Positions 9,055 through 17,236 of a DNA stretch of 64,000 bases are shown here, piece by piece. Origin of the DNA: Caecibacter massiliensis (GTDB taxonomy: Bacteria > Bacillota > Negativicutes > Veillonellales > Megasphaeraceae); NCBI GenBank assembly GCA_900095875.1, contig LT608311.1, forward strand, positions 2,388,774 through 2,452,773, given 5' to 3'. The notes beneath the pieces are model-generated. The model saw only the letters and a list, made by a program, of their open reading frames with translations. It was not told where the DNA came from and ran no database searches. Both the position numbers and the translations under genes were made by a program. Each line of letters starts with the position of its first letter. Position 1 is the first letter of the stretch.

Positions 9055-10395
9055 ATGGGAGGAAAAAAGGGCAATAGAACGATTGCAATTGGCTTAATGT
9101 TATTCGCCTTATGGTTTGGTGCCGGTAACCTTATTTTCCCTGCATCCATGGGTCAGGCAGCAGGTACGAACGTCTGGTACGCTGTTGCTGGTTTTGTTAT
9201 TACCGGTGTAGGCTTGCCGCTTTTGGGTGTACTGGCTATGGGTTATTCGGGCTGCAGCAACCTGCAGGAATTGATGAATCGTGTAGATAAAAGATATGCT
9301 ATTTTCTTCACGGTCATTTCCTATCTGGCTATTGGTCCTGCCTTTGCTATCCCCAGAACGGGGACGGTTTCCTATGAAATTGCCGTCCGCCCGCTTCTCG
9401 ATGGCGGCGGTTCCCAGCCAATCATGTGGGCATTCCTGGTGTTATTCTTTGTATTTTCCTGGTGGCTTTCCATCAACCCAGCTAAACTGGTTGACCGCAT
9501 CGGCAAGGTCCTGACACCGGCTCTGCTGCTCACCATTCTGGCTCTGATTGTAAAATCCCTGATTACGCCTATGGGCGTTCCCCAGCCGCCACTGCCGGCT
9601 TATGCTACGGCAACTACTGCACTGGCACAGGGTGCTATCGATGGTTACAATACGCTGGATGCCATCGCAGCCTTCGTATTTGCCATCCTGGTCATCGAAT
9701 TCGTCAAAGAAGACGGTGCTACGACGAAAGAAGAAATTACCCATGAAGTATTCAAAGCCGGCGGCCTGGCCGTATCGCTGCTCGCTTTCGTCTACGTCTT
9801 CGTCGCCTATCTCGGTGCCCAGTCCGTACAGGCCATTTCCATGCAGGAAACAGGCGCTCCTGTTCTTTCTATGAGTGCTCAGATTCTCTTCGGCTATGGC
9901 GGCGCTCTGCTGCTGGCAGTCATCGTACTCCTGGCATGTCTTTCCACTTCAATCGGTCTGATTACGTCTTGTGCAGCGTACTTCCATCAGCTCATCGGCA
10001 AGACGAGCTATAAGAATTACGTTACCATTTTTACCATTGCGTCCTTTGCAGTTGCAACTGCCGGCCTGAAGACCATCATCGTCGCCGCTATCCCGGTCCT
10101 GATGTTCGTTTATCCGCTGGTCGTTGCCAACATTATCCTTACCTTTACCCACAATCTGTTCGGCGGTCGCCGCTGTGTATGGGTCTGCTCGACAATCTTC
10201 ACTTTTATACCGGCTCTCGTAACGGGCCTGCAGACAGCTAAGATTCCGCTGGGACCGATTGATGCCATCTTCAAGGGATTGCCTCTCCATTCCCTCGGTA
10301 TGGACTGGATTCCGTTCCTCGTAGCCGGATTCATCGTCGGTCTGATTTACAAGGCAGTCGTTCCCGACAAAAAAGCTGAAACAGAAGAAGCGTAA
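9055..10395 (+). CDS. brnQ: Branched-chain amino acid transporter, BrnQ family
   Basis: A cation-coupled carrier for leucine, isoleucine and valine in the inner membrane. The 446 residues contain about twelve hydrophobic segments. Family motifs include LFALWFGAGNLIFP near the N-terminus, FAIPRTGTVSYE, and a final hydrophobic helix followed by a short charged tail (PDKKAETEEA). A strong AAGGAGG lies 8 bases before the ATG. It is a single-gene unit with its own terminator. Confidence 0.95.
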   Translation: MGGKKGNRTIAIGLMLFALWFGAGNLIFPASMGQAAGTNVWYAVAGFVITGVGLPLLGVLAMGYSGCSNLQELMNRVDKRYAIFFTVISYLAIGPAFAIPRTGTVSYEIAVRPLLDGGGSQPIMWAFLVLFFVFSWWLSINPAKLVDRIGKVLTPALLLTILALIVKSLITPMGVPQPPLPAYATATTALAQGAIDGYNTLDAIAAFVFAILVIEFVKEDGATTKEEITHEVFKAGGLAVSLLAFVYVFVAYLGAQSVQAISMQETGAPVLSMSAQILFGYGGALLLAVIVLLACLSTSIGLITSCAAYFHQLIGKTSYKNYVTIFTIASFAVATAGLKTIIVAAIPVLMFVYPLVVANIILTFTHNLFGGRRCVWVCSTIFTFIPALVTGLQTAKIPLGPIDAIFKGLPLHSLGMDWIPFLVAGFIVGLIYKAVVPDKKAETEEA

Positions 10396-10420
10396 AAACG
10401 CATATAGGATGTAATGTAAG

Positions 10421-10458
10421 AAAACCGGAGCTGTCATGGTGAGACGGCTCTGGTTTTT
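10421..10458 (+). terminator. Intrinsic terminator after brnQ
   Basis: The stem AAACCGGAGCTGTC pairs with GACGGCTCTGGTTT, with a few G-U pairs, and is followed by a T run. Confidence 0.8.
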
Positions 10459-10595
10459 CTAATTATTTTTTTGTGGAAAATTCATATCAACTATGCTATA
10501 GTAGTATTATAAAACACAACGAAAAACGTTTGTTTACCCTGCAGGCAGGGCGGAAATCCTGCTTACAAATATATCATTGGAGGAGTGTGTACGAT

Positions 10596-10877
10596 ATGAA
10601 AAAAATTACCGCTTTTTATCTGACAGGCTGCCCGTATTGTGCTAATGCCAAAAAGGCACTGAAAGATCTGATTGCAGAAAACCCGGAATATGGGAAAGTA
10701 GAAATAGATTGGATTGAAGAAACCCAGCATCCGGACCTGGTGGCTGGTCATCAGTATTATTACGATCCCAGCATGTTCGACGGCTTCCATAAATTATATG
10801 AAGCCCAGCCGGGAGAAAGCTTTGAAGAAACAAAAGCCAACGTCCGGCGCGTTCTGGACTATGCATTGAAATATTAA
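10596..10877 (+). CDS. Small glutaredoxin-like protein
   Basis: 93 residues with a thioredoxin fold signature: beta strand ITAFYL, then the redox motif CPYC (Cys12, Cys15), then an amphipathic helix. The family's usual cis-proline TVP motif is not obvious; the matching stretch may be the YYYDPSMFDG region. The function is probably thiol-disulfide exchange, with the partner unknown. The ATG is chosen because GGAGGAG lies 8 bases upstream. Longer in-frame starts back to 10473 lack ribosome binding sites. It is transcribed alone, between two terminators. Confidence 0.8.
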   Translation: MKKITAFYLTGCPYCANAKKALKDLIAENPEYGKVEIDWIEETQHPDLVAGHQYYYDPSMFDGFHKLYEAQPGESFEETKANVRRVLDYALKY

Positions 10878-10897
10878 CGGAAATAGTAATAGAAATG

Positions 10898-10926
10898 GGC
10901 TCATCACATGACGATGGGCCTTTTTA
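10898..10926 (+). terminator. Intrinsic terminator after the glutaredoxin gene
   Basis: The arms GGCTCATC and GATGGGCC pair (one G-U) and are followed by TTTTT. Confidence 0.75.
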
Positions 10927-11006
10927 TCGTCCAACGATTTCGTCATCCTGACGTCTTTTGGTATTGGAGCAGGCGGATTACGTATCATATATTTTTGTTG
11001 TTGGTC

Positions 11007-11035
11007 TTTACAATACAACGAAAGTATGATAAGAT
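11007..11035 (+). promoter_or_regulatory. Promoter of the Rrf2 gene
   Basis: TTTACA-N17-TAAGAT, the same arrangement as the promoter at 30637. It is flanked by TTGTTGTTGG (10995-11004) and ACAACAACAA (11048-11057), an inverted pair that could be an operator for the downstream regulator. Confidence 0.6.
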
Positions 11036-11076
11036 GTAGCCGTTCGGACAACAACAAATGAAAAAAGGTGATTCCG

Positions 11077-11514
11077 TTGAAATTTTCCAGCCGTATGACC
11101 GTGGCCATCCATATCCTGCTGTATCTGGAAGAATATGAAAAAGAAGAGAAAGTAACATCTGAAGTCCTTGCCGATACGACCGGTGTGAATGCAGTCAATA
11201 TACGCAAGACGCTACAGCTCCTGAAGAAAGCCGGGTTTATCGAGATTCGCAGAGGGACTGGTGGTGCCTGCCTTAAAAAAGCGCCTGGAGATATCACGGT
11301 GAGGGATATCTTTGAAGCCGTAGAGGATTCCACGGAAGACCTGTTCCATATGCACGAACATCCGAATACGAACTGTCCTGTCGGAAAGTCAATCAAAGGA
11401 GTACTAGATCAGCATCTTGATGCATGGAAGCAGCTATTGTTGCAGCAGATGCAGGAAGTCACTTTAAAAGAGTTGTTTATGGAAATGCAGGATGAAATGA
11501 AGAAACATGAATGA
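11077..11514 (+). CDS. Rrf2 family transcriptional regulator, YwnA-like
   Basis: A 145-residue winged-helix regulator. The N-terminus (MKFSSRMTVAIHILLYL) is the Rrf2 HTH start. The wing GGACLKKAPGDITVRDIFEAVE is typical. It lacks the three clustered cysteines of iron-sulfur Rrf2 proteins such as IscR and NsrR; the dimerisation region instead has one Cys in NTNCPVGKS, as in YwnA-type members. An Fe-S cluster is therefore unlikely. The TTG start is chosen because AAAGGTG lies 6 bases before it; a GTG at 11068 overlaps that site. It ends 12 bases before a secreted SnoaL-like gene, so the two are likely one operon. Confidence 0.85.
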   Translation: MKFSSRMTVAIHILLYLEEYEKEEKVTSEVLADTTGVNAVNIRKTLQLLKKAGFIEIRRGTGGACLKKAPGDITVRDIFEAVEDSTEDLFHMHEHPNTNCPVGKSIKGVLDQHLDAWKQLLLQQMQEVTLKELFMEMQDEMKKHE

Positions 11515-11526
11515 GGAGGAACTTTT

Positions 11527-12003
11527 ATGAGGATGAAAAAAATGAAGAAAATGATGACCCTGATACTGGGGCTGAGCCTGGTTACAGCTATGTCCGCCGG
11601 ACCTGCCTTTGCTGCTGATAAGATGCCGGCGTTCAAAAACAACAAGCAGATGGTCGAATATTTCTGGAATCAAGTATTCAATAAGCACAATACTTCTGTC
11701 ATCGACAGCATGACAGCTCCAAACTATATCCAGCATAGCCCGGGTTTTGCTGATGGACGCCAGGCTTTCGAAGATGGTATTCAGGGATTCCTCAAGGAAT
11801 TTCCCGAAAGCAAAGCAGTCATCAAGCATATCGGTGCTGATGGAGACCTCGTGTTCATCCATAACCATATTACGCTGAATGCTTCGGACCGGGGGCAGGC
11901 GGCAGTCGATATTTTCCGTGTCAAAGATGGAAAAATCGTAGAGCACTGGGACGTTATCCAGGATATTCCGGAAAAAGCAGAAAATAACAATACTATGTTC
12001 TGA
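11527..12003 (+). CDS. Exported SnoaL-like (NTF2 fold) protein
   Basis: 158 residues with a clear signal peptide: a basic start, a hydrophobic core LILGLSLVTAMSAG and a cleavage site near AFA-AD (residues 31-33). The mature part matches the SnoaL-like family (NQVFNKHNTSVIDSMTAPNYIQHSP, then DIFRVKDGKIVEHWDVIQDIP), a cone-shaped fold found in polyketide cyclases and many proteins of unknown role. The substrate cannot be told. GAGGAGG lies 7 bases upstream. The gene follows the Rrf2 regulator closely and is probably its target. Confidence 0.82.
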   Translation: MRMKKMKKMMTLILGLSLVTAMSAGPAFAADKMPAFKNNKQMVEYFWNQVFNKHNTSVIDSMTAPNYIQHSPGFADGRQAFEDGIQGFLKEFPESKAVIKHIGADGDLVFIHNHITLNASDRGQAAVDIFRVKDGKIVEHWDVIQDIPEKAENNNTMF

Positions 12004-12025
12004 TTGAATCTGCCGGGAGCATGAA

Positions 12026-12072
12026 AAAAACTGGCATGGAGCATGTAGAGCATGTTCTATGCCAGTTTTCCT
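12026..12072. terminator. Bidirectional terminator between convergent genes
   Basis: The arms AAAACTGGCAT and ATGCCAGTTTT extend inward through G-U pairs. There are A and T runs on both sides, so it can serve the SnoaL gene and the converging HAD gene. Confidence 0.8.
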
Positions 12073-12086
12073 TATTTTGAAGTTTT

Positions 12087-13166
12087 TTAATTTGTTTTCT
12101 TTACATTATCCCCGTAGATAGTTTTCCAATCATTTTTCATGGAAATGGTATTCCAGCCATTTTCGTCGGATGTCTTCTTATCCCGTTCTGCCCGTTCAGG
12201 ACGACCGTATTCACGTTGCGTATCGTCGCAGAGAACATTGAAGACTTCTGCTTTATATGGATTATCCTTTAAGGTATAGCGGAACATAGAATAATCGCCG
12301 CTGCTGTTGCCAAAGGCCAGAACCGGCTGGATTCCGATTTCCCGGACAATGGAGGATACTTTATTCATCTTTTCATTTACCCGGTCCAGCGTACCGAACT
12401 GAATGGTATCTTCGTATGTCATCTGGTAGGAACCGCCGTCTGTATTTCCCTGATGGCTGGCGACAATCTGTGGATCCGAACCGATGATCTGATCAGGACG
12501 GATATGGATGACATCGCGGGTCAGTGCGCGGACGAGGGGACGGTCCGAAGCAGAGACGATGTAACACGTAAAGTCATTGGACTGCAAATAGGAGATGACT
12601 TCTACCATAGGCATATAAAAGGCTTCGCCATAGGTCAGGTTGGTCAGGCCGATGACCGGCTTTTTCATGAATCCCTGCGCATAGGTGTCCAGGGACTGCG
12701 GCGTCATTCCGGCTAGTCCGGCATATAGTTTATTGTACAAATTATTGTCGATTTCCGGTGGAACGGGCTTGCGCTGGGAAATGGCATCCCAATAGTCCTG
12801 GGCAAATTTTTTATCTTCTGCCGATACCTGACAGTCCGGATCGTGAAGGACCCGGTCAGCATAAAATACACCATCTGTGTAGGACGGCGTCCGTTCACCT
12901 AACAGGGTCCCGTCCATGTCAAAGACGGCCAGGCGATGTTCTACGGGGATGAAATGGGGACTCTTCGGATTGGTTACATCCTTTACATACGATACCAATT
13001 TTTCCTTAGCGGCGGAATCGCGGTTCCAGTACTGGAAGTTTCCTGCTTTATTGACGTGGATGGCTGCCAGCTCAGCCCGGCTGGCCCCTTCAATCGTTCC
13101 CGTCATGGTGAAACTGGTCAGCATAGCTGTGATGGCTAAAATGGATGCAAAGTGTTTCCTCTTCAC
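12087..13166 (-). CDS. Exported HAD-superfamily phosphatase
   Basis: 359 residues. The N-terminal signal peptide (basic KRKHF, hydrophobic ILAITAMLTSF) predicts export. HAD motif I is VFDMDGTLL with the nucleophile Asp83 and acid Asp85, motif II is SASDRP, and motif IV is GNSSGDYSMF. This is a phosphoserine-phosphatase-like arrangement with a long cap. The substrate is unknown; a periplasmic phosphomonoesterase is likely. A GTG start at 13166 is chosen because GAGGTGAT lies just upstream; an in-frame GTG nine bases further out overlaps that site. Confidence 0.8.
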   Translation of the reverse strand: MKRKHFASILAITAMLTSFTMTGTIEGASRAELAAIHVNKAGNFQYWNRDSAAKEKLVSYVKDVTNPKSPHFIPVEHRLAVFDMDGTLLGERTPSYTDGVFYADRVLHDPDCQVSAEDKKFAQDYWDAISQRKPVPPEIDNNLYNKLYAGLAGMTPQSLDTYAQGFMKKPVIGLTNLTYGEAFYMPMVEVISYLQSNDFTCYIVSASDRPLVRALTRDVIHIRPDQIIGSDPQIVASHQGNTDGGSYQMTYEDTIQFGTLDRVNEKMNKVSSIVREIGIQPVLAFGNSSGDYSMFRYTLKDNPYKAEVFNVLCDDTQREYGRPERAERDKKTSDENGWNTISMKNDWKTIYGDNVKKTN

Positions 13167-13320
13167 AATGATCACCTCATGATTATAGGATTTGTGCTTA
13201 TTATAACACGAGAAATCATGACAAACAACCAGGACAGATAAAATAAGTACTGTCCCATTTTGTTTACGTTTTCATACCATGACTTGAAATAGCATGAACA
13301 CGATAAGGAAGGTGAATTTC

Positions 13321-14043
13321 TTGGACAAGACGATATATTCTATTGACGGTAGAGACTGTCTCTTGTATTCGACAGGCAAGCCGGCATATATACTGGTCCA
13401 GCCTGTCGATGACCACGACCGGGAAGTGCTGGATGAGCAGGTTACAGCTATTGCCGAAGCCTCTCAATTGCCCTTCGTATTTGTGGCATTTCCTGTGGTG
13501 GACTGGAACGGGGAATTATCTCCCTGGGATAGTCCGGCTGTTTTTGGACCGGATGACTTCGGGCACGGCGCGGCGGGAACTCTATATTTTGTAGAAAATG
13601 AACTTCTGCCAGCTGTCCGAACACAATTTCACTTGTCTGACGAAGTGCCTGTCATATTAGGCGGCTATTCTCTGGCAGCTCTCTTTTCTTTGTGGAGTGG
13701 CTGGCAGACCGATATCTTTTCAGCTGTTGCTGCCGCTTCCCCCTCCGTCTGGTTCCCTGGCTGGTTGGACTATGCCAGGCAGCAGCAGCCAATGACGAAA
13801 GCCGTATATCTGAGTCTGGGTGATAGAGAAGAACGGACGCGAAATCCCATCATGGCGACGGTAGGAGGCTGTATCCGTCAGCAGTATGCGCATCTGGAAA
13901 CGATGCCCTGTATCCAGACCACGTTAGAATGGAACAAAGGAAATCATTTCCAGCATACGGGTCAGCGTTGTGCTAAGGCTTTTGCCTGGTGTATGTCGGC
14001 ATTGGCGAATGAGACAGGCGGCGCCAGCAGCACCAGAGGATAG
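13321..14043 (+). CDS. Alpha/beta hydrolase, esterase D-like
   Basis: 240 residues, with no signal peptide. The nucleophile elbow is GGYSLA with Ser117, followed by an acid loop (LSLGDREERTRNP) and a catalytic His candidate in NKGNHFQHTG near residue 211. This is the arrangement of the putative esterase/Fes-type family. The TTG start is chosen because AAGGAAGGTGA lies 6 bases before it; an ATG at 13294 has no such site. Its last 71 bases overlap, on the opposite strand, the end of the broken permease gene, so the C-terminal residues (ETGGASSTRG) may be derived from read-through into that remnant. Confidence 0.72.
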   Translation: MDKTIYSIDGRDCLLYSTGKPAYILVQPVDDHDREVLDEQVTAIAEASQLPFVFVAFPVVDWNGELSPWDSPAVFGPDDFGHGAAGTLYFVENELLPAVRTQFHLSDEVPVILGGYSLAALFSLWSGWQTDIFSAVAAASPSVWFPGWLDYARQQQPMTKAVYLSLGDREERTRNPIMATVGGCIRQQYAHLETMPCIQTTLEWNKGNHFQHTGQRCAKAFAWCMSALANETGGASSTRG

Positions 14044-14997
14044 CCAGCCAGACAGGCATGATGAGGACGGCTGTGAGCATGTCCGGCATCTGGGTCATCA
14101 TGAGTACGATGAAGCAGAGGAAGGCAAGGCAAAAATAGTCTGCTGCCGGGTACCAGAGAGACGGAAATTTCGTCGTCCTGCCCATTTTCTGGCGGTAGGC
14201 CTTGAATTTCAAGTGCGTCACGATGATGGTGACCCAGTTGATGATGGTAGCGCCGACTGTAAGGGACAGGAAGTACATGAAAATTTTTCCCGGGAAGAAA
14301 TAGGTTACGGCGACGACGAACAAGGTAAGGCCCGAGCAAAGGCAGAGCGTGTGGACTGGTACACCCCGGGCCGACAGCTCCCTGAACCATTGCGGGGCAT
14401 GACCTTCTTCTGCCAGTCCATAGGCGATGCGGGAATTGCCGTAAATTGCCGAGTTATAGACGGAAATGGCCGGCTGTCCTGAGCAATAAGCCAGGCCCCG
14501 AGAAAAATCATGCCTATGATAGCGGCTACCTTGATGAAGGACATCCAGAACTCCGTTTCACCGTAAGCGCGGACATTGACCAGGTTGAGGCAGGTAATGG
14601 CGATGAGGCAGACAAGAGCTGTGATCCACTGGGGCAGGTCCGGGAGCCAGTAATGGACATAGATGCCGACAGCTGTCAATTCAGCCATGCTGATGACGAC
14701 GTAAGAAAACCAATAGTTCCAGCCCAGCATAAAACCCGGAAAAGAGCCCCAATACTTGGTGGCATAGTAACTGAAGGAACCGGATACGGGCTCTTCTACA
14801 GCCATTTCGCCTAGCATGCGCATGATGAGGAAAATGACGATGCCACAGATGAGATAGGCTGCGATGATGGATGGGCCGCCCAGGGAAATCGTCGATGCCG
14901 ACCCATAAAATAAACCGGTGCCAATAGCGCCGCCAAGAGCAATCATCTGAAGATGACGATTCTTCAGGCCGCGCTGCATTTGAGATTCTTTTTTCAT
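13973..14997 (-). pseudogene. Broken amino-acid permease (APC family, AroP/LysP-like)
   Basis: The first 170 or so codons are a perfectly good N-terminus of an amino-acid/proton symporter (GGAIGTGLFYGSA, EPVSGSFSYYA, FPGFMLGWNYW). After IGMIFLGAWLIAQD the reading shifts. A different frame then resumes with SVYNSAIYGNSRIAYGLAEEGHAP and runs to a normal C-terminus. By comparison with AroP, about 120 codons of the middle membrane helices are missing, and the deletion is not a multiple of three. The junction is near 14470-14482. Start at 14997 with AGGAGGTC upstream. The promoter and leader remain intact. The 3' end overlaps the esterase gene from the other strand. Confidence 0.85.
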
Positions 14998-15014
14998 ATA
15001 TATGACCTCCTGAC

Positions 15015-15077
15015 TAAAAAAAACGACCGCACGAAAGATTACACCCAAGGTGGTGTACCCCTTCATGTGGTCGTTTG
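15015..15077 (-). promoter_or_regulatory. Attenuator-like leader of the permease gene
   Basis: Read on the minus strand, a 17-base arm starting CAAACGACCACATGAAG pairs imperfectly with CTTTCGTGCGGTCGTTT and encloses a second hairpin (ACACC...GGGTGT). It ends in a run of eight T directly before the ribosome binding site. With the promoter just upstream this is a terminator inside the 5' leader, so expression is probably controlled by premature termination. No known riboswitch or T-box consensus was recognised. Confidence 0.65.
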
Positions 15078-15097
15078 ACGATGACATTCTGCTTATT

Positions 15098-15125
15098 AGT
15101 ATAGAACAAAAATGTGGTTTGTCAA
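15098..15125 (-). promoter_or_regulatory. Promoter of the permease gene
   Basis: On the minus strand: TTGACA (15125-15120), 16 bases, TATACT (15103-15098). A transcript would start near 15091 and run straight into the leader hairpin. Confidence 0.75.
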
Positions 15126-15220
15126 TCGAGCAGATTTTGTACAGGCAGAGGCCTGTCTTCCCGTCAGGTGGTCAGATAGTGTATACTAAGTAAAGAATAA
15201 CTGATAAGGAGGTATATCTG

Positions 15221-15778
15221 ATGAGTGTAGAATTTGAAGGGAAGAAGGCGTGTATCGCGCCGGAAGGGGTATTCATCATCGGGACATATGATGAAAAGGG
15301 TGTACCCAATGCCATGAATGCGGCCTGGGGTTCCCAGTCGGATTACGGTGAAATCACGCTCTTTCTGGCAAAGCACAAGACGACGGACAACATCAAGCAC
15401 ACCAAGGCCTTTACGGTAGCCTTCGCAACGAAAGATACGGTGGACATTGCCGATTACTTTGGCGTAGAAACGGGCAACAAGGTGAATAAGATAGAAAAAG
15501 CAGGCTGCCACGTCCACAAGAGCCTTCATGTCAATGCCCCGATTATCGAAGAATTTCCGGTCACACTTGAATGTGAATGCACCAGCTATGATGACAACAC
15601 AGGCATTCTCGTAGGCAGAATCGTAGCCCAGCAGGCTGATGAATCGGTTCTGACTGACGGCAAAATCGATTACGACAAACTGCAGCCCATCATCTTTGAC
15701 ATTTCCACCATGACCTATCGCCTGATTGGCCCCGTCGTAGGCCAGGCCTTTCATGATGGATTGAAAATAAAAAGATAA
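15221..15778 (+). CDS. Flavin reductase-like FMN-binding protein (flavoredoxin type)
   Basis: 185 residues of the split-barrel flavin reductase-like family. Visible features are the start strand PEGVFIIGTYDEKGVPNAM, the AAWGSQSDYGEITLFLAKHK strand-loop, and a later DYFGVETGNKVNKIEKAG segment typical of flavoredoxins. It probably binds FMN and transfers electrons; the partner is unknown. AAGGAGG lies 9 bases before the ATG. It is monocistronic, followed by two hairpins. Confidence 0.82.
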   Translation: MSVEFEGKKACIAPEGVFIIGTYDEKGVPNAMNAAWGSQSDYGEITLFLAKHKTTDNIKHTKAFTVAFATKDTVDIADYFGVETGNKVNKIEKAGCHVHKSLHVNAPIIEEFPVTLECECTSYDDNTGILVGRIVAQQADESVLTDGKIDYDKLQPIIFDISTMTYRLIGPVVGQAFHDGLKIKR

Positions 15779-15831
15779 GGCCTTCAGACAACATCAAAAA
15801 GGGGGCTGTAACAGAATAGCCTCATCTAAAA

Positions 15832-15864
15832 AAATGGACTCAGTTATCTGAGTCCATTTTTTTA
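15832..15864 (+). terminator. Intrinsic terminator
   Basis: AATGGACTCAG pairs with CTGAGTCCATT around a small loop, followed by TTTTTT. Confidence 0.8.
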
Positions 15865-15866
15865 AG

Positions 15867-15894
15867 CAAAAGAGGCCCCAAAGGGCCTCTTTGC
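15867..15894 (+). terminator. Second hairpin terminator
   Basis: GCAAA-AGAGGCCC and GGGCCTCT-TTGC form a strong stem with a CAAA loop, three bases after the previous terminator. Being symmetrical it may also act on the opposite strand. Confidence 0.55.
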
Positions 15895-15915
15895 TGGTAT
15901 AATTATTACAAGCGA

Positions 15916-16110
15916 GTGGAAAAAGGGATAGCTAAGCTAAAGGAAAAACGGCGGCAAATTCAGGAACAGATGCTGGCTTTCACTTCCCAGTCGGAAATGC
16001 TGCTTCATCGTATGAAACAAAATGAAACGACGCATACGGAAATCGTGAAACGGCAAAGGGAAGACCTGAAGGCCTGTCAGATGAAATTAGAAAAGTTGCT
16101 GGAGGAATGA
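15916..16110 (+). CDS. Small coiled-coil protein of unknown function
   Basis: 64 codons, GTG start, highly charged and helical throughout (KLKEKRRQIQEQ... LKACQMKLEKLLEE), predicted to be one coiled coil with no membrane segment. No clear ribosome binding site is seen, and it follows a terminator with little room for a promoter, so expression is uncertain. It ends 8 bases before the stop of the converging LysR gene. I do not recognise a family. Confidence 0.4.
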   Translation: MEKGIAKLKEKRRQIQEQMLAFTSQSEMLLHRMKQNETTHTEIVKRQREDLKACQMKLEKLLEE

Positions 16111-16118
16111 TATCAGCA

Positions 16119-17039
16119 TTATCTGCCCGGATTGTAAGTCTTTAGTGATTGCTGGATGCCCTGTATGAGAGCATTGATGATTTCGTTGGATGGCTGTGTA
16201 TGGAGCTGTACATAACCAATCTGAGCCTGTACGGTGAGACCTGACAAGGGAATGGCGGTGATGGCCGATGGCATGACTGCCGGGATGAGGCAGCCCGTGC
16301 CGATGTTCAGGCAGTCCGTACTGGCCAGAAGGTTGTTGGTCGTCCCCCGGTCGTATGAATAGATGATTTTGTCATGATCTTTCAATGTGACCAGTTCTTC
16401 GTCGGCGTATCTCGTGGCTGCGGATTGGGCATACTGAATCAGTGGATAAGGCCGTATATCGTCCAGTGTCACCGTCTGGCGCTGGGCCAGGGGATGATGG
16501 ATATTCATGAATACGTGAGGGATGACAGGGCATAATACGTGGAACGACAGGCCCCATTTGTCCAGTACCTGATGGATGTAGTGGCTATTTTCTTCAGTGA
16601 TAGCAATGATACTGAAGGCACTTTTTTTTAAGTATACGTCTTCCAGTGCCATAATGGTTTCCGTTTCTTTCAGGGAAATGGTGTAGCGTTCCTGTTGAAA
16701 AGTATGGAGAAAATGGATGAAGGCATCGATGACAAAAGCATAATGTTGGCAGGATATCTGCAGGTGGAGCCGTGTCACATCGTTTTTTATGAGATAATGG
16801 TTGCGTAGTTCGTCGGCATCGGCAAGGACTTTATCGGCCAGTTGTAAAAATTCGATGCCTTCTGCCGTCAGGCTCACCCCACGGCGGGACCGCTCAAAGA
16901 GCGTAATGCCAAATTCCTTTTCCAGGTCCCGTATGGCTTCGGACAGACTGGGCTGGGATATGTACAGACGGACGGCTGCCTGATTCATAGAACGGCAGCG
17001 GGCGATTTCTTTTACGTATAATAACTGTTGTAGACGCAT
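16119..17039 (-). CDS. LysR family transcriptional regulator
   Basis: 306 residues. N-terminal winged HTH: MRLQQLLYVKEIARCRSMNQ, then AAVRLYISQPSLSEAIRDLE. The rest is the usual periplasmic-binding-protein-like effector domain. The ATG at 17039 is preceded by AGAGGAG; a longer in-frame extension upstream has no such support. The gene is divergent from a Cys/Met PLP enzyme, with a perfect palindrome directly upstream of its own start. It therefore probably controls that enzyme and itself, in the manner of sulfur-amino-acid regulators. The effector cannot be told from sequence. Confidence 0.9.
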   Translation of the reverse strand: MRLQQLLYVKEIARCRSMNQAAVRLYISQPSLSEAIRDLEKEFGITLFERSRRGVSLTAEGIEFLQLADKVLADADELRNHYLIKNDVTRLHLQISCQHYAFVIDAFIHFLHTFQQERYTISLKETETIMALEDVYLKKSAFSIIAITEENSHYIHQVLDKWGLSFHVLCPVIPHVFMNIHHPLAQRQTVTLDDIRPYPLIQYAQSAATRYADEELVTLKDHDKIIYSYDRGTTNNLLASTDCLNIGTGCLIPAVMPSAITAIPLSGLTVQAQIGYVQLHTQPSNEIINALIQGIQQSLKTYNPGR

Positions 17040-17054
17040 GGTGCTCCTCTTTGC

Positions 17055-17075
17055 GTAATAGGTAACACCTATTAC
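17055..17075. promoter_or_regulatory. Perfect palindrome, likely LysR operator
   Basis: GTAATAGGT-AAC-ACCTATTAC, 9-base arms, 15 bases upstream of the LysR start in a 197-base divergent intergenic region. It contains the T-N11-A spacing usual for LysR sites. Confidence 0.65.
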
Positions 17076-17236
17076 TGATAAAATATTTTTTATTAGAAAA
17101 GTAACTCGTTTTATGATACTATAACCGCATAAGCAGGTCAATGAATGTATAATGGACAGACTGAATAGATACTTAAAAATATGTGGTACTGTCACATCGG
17201 TTTTATCTATATAGTGCCTGATGAGGGGGAATAGTC

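Noticed and set aside
15015-15077. T-box leader for the amino-acid permease
   Set aside because: The transcribed strand lacks the AGGGUGGNACCGCG antiterminator consensus and the leader is too short for a specifier stem.
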